This document shows, in pieces, positions 7,050-7,077 of a DNA stretch of 7,077 bases; position 1 is the first letter of the stretch, and each line of letters begins with the position of its first letter. This DNA comes from JALHQU01 sp043745295 (lineage in GTDB: Bacteria; Planctomycetota; Planctomycetia; Gemmatales; Gemmataceae), in contig JAYTTN010000251.1 in NCBI GenBank assembly GCA_043745295.1, positions 1-7,077 of the forward strand. Direction: 5' to 3'. The notes under the pieces are model-generated. The model made no database searches. It saw only the letters and a list, made by a program, of their open reading frames with translations, and had not been told where the DNA came from. The position numbers were made by a program, and so were the translations under genes.

Positions 7050-7077
7050 GTCTCGTTCGAAGAAGACACGTCGGGCT
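7040..7077. repeat. Strong hairpin at the window end, perfect 14-bp stem
   Basis: AGCCCGACGTGTCT (7040-7053) is the exact reverse complement of 7064-7077, leaving a 10-nt loop that contains TTCGAA. No U-run follows on the minus strand; on the plus strand the sequence ends at the stem, so whether it is a terminator for something beyond the window cannot be told. It may be a REP-type intergenic repeat. Confidence 0.8.

Noticed and set aside
6872..7069. 65-codon minus-strand frame
   Set aside because: It overlaps the hairpin, the promoter-like TATAAT and the leader of the next gene, and its composition is not protein-like.

Overview
The window is GC-rich DNA dominated by one very long minus-strand gene. 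The composition, the weak Shine-Dalgarno use, the giant tetratricopeptide (TPR) protein and the dense palindromic intergenic repeats suggest a planctomycete, most likely of the Gemmataceae. That assignment rests on general familiarity with such genomes, not on a marker gene, and is moderate at best.

Layout, left to right. Positions 1-548 hold no convincing gene. They contain a 44-bp direct repeat in two copies, a 15-bp inverted repeat bracketing the first copy, a small REP-like palindrome, and a 277-bp imperfect inverted repeat (228-504) whose two arms look like diverged copies of one structured element of about 120 nt. Positions 549-6374 (minus) encode a 1941-residue TPR-superhelix protein. 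Near its N-terminus is an inserted papain-like, peptidase C39-like domain that keeps His and Asp but appears to lack the nucleophilic Cys. Its C-terminal third contains a tandem internal duplication with a 276-residue period. Positions 6406-6852 (minus) encode a 148-residue protein of unknown function lying 31 bp upstream of the large gene. Positions 6853-7077 are non-coding, with a TATAAT box on the minus strand about 43 nt before the small gene and a strong 14-bp-stem hairpin at the window edge that competes with a second hairpin.

The two genes probably form one minus-strand operon: promoter near 6900, the small helical protein, then the large TPR protein, with transcription running into the palindromic region at 504-228. 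A reasonable but unproven reading is a cytoplasmic protein-binding scaffold (the TPR superhelix plus a catalytically dead peptidase fold) made together with a small partner. No mobile-element protein, RNA gene, CRISPR array or known defence gene is visible. The long ORFs on the opposite strand are codon-bias shadows.
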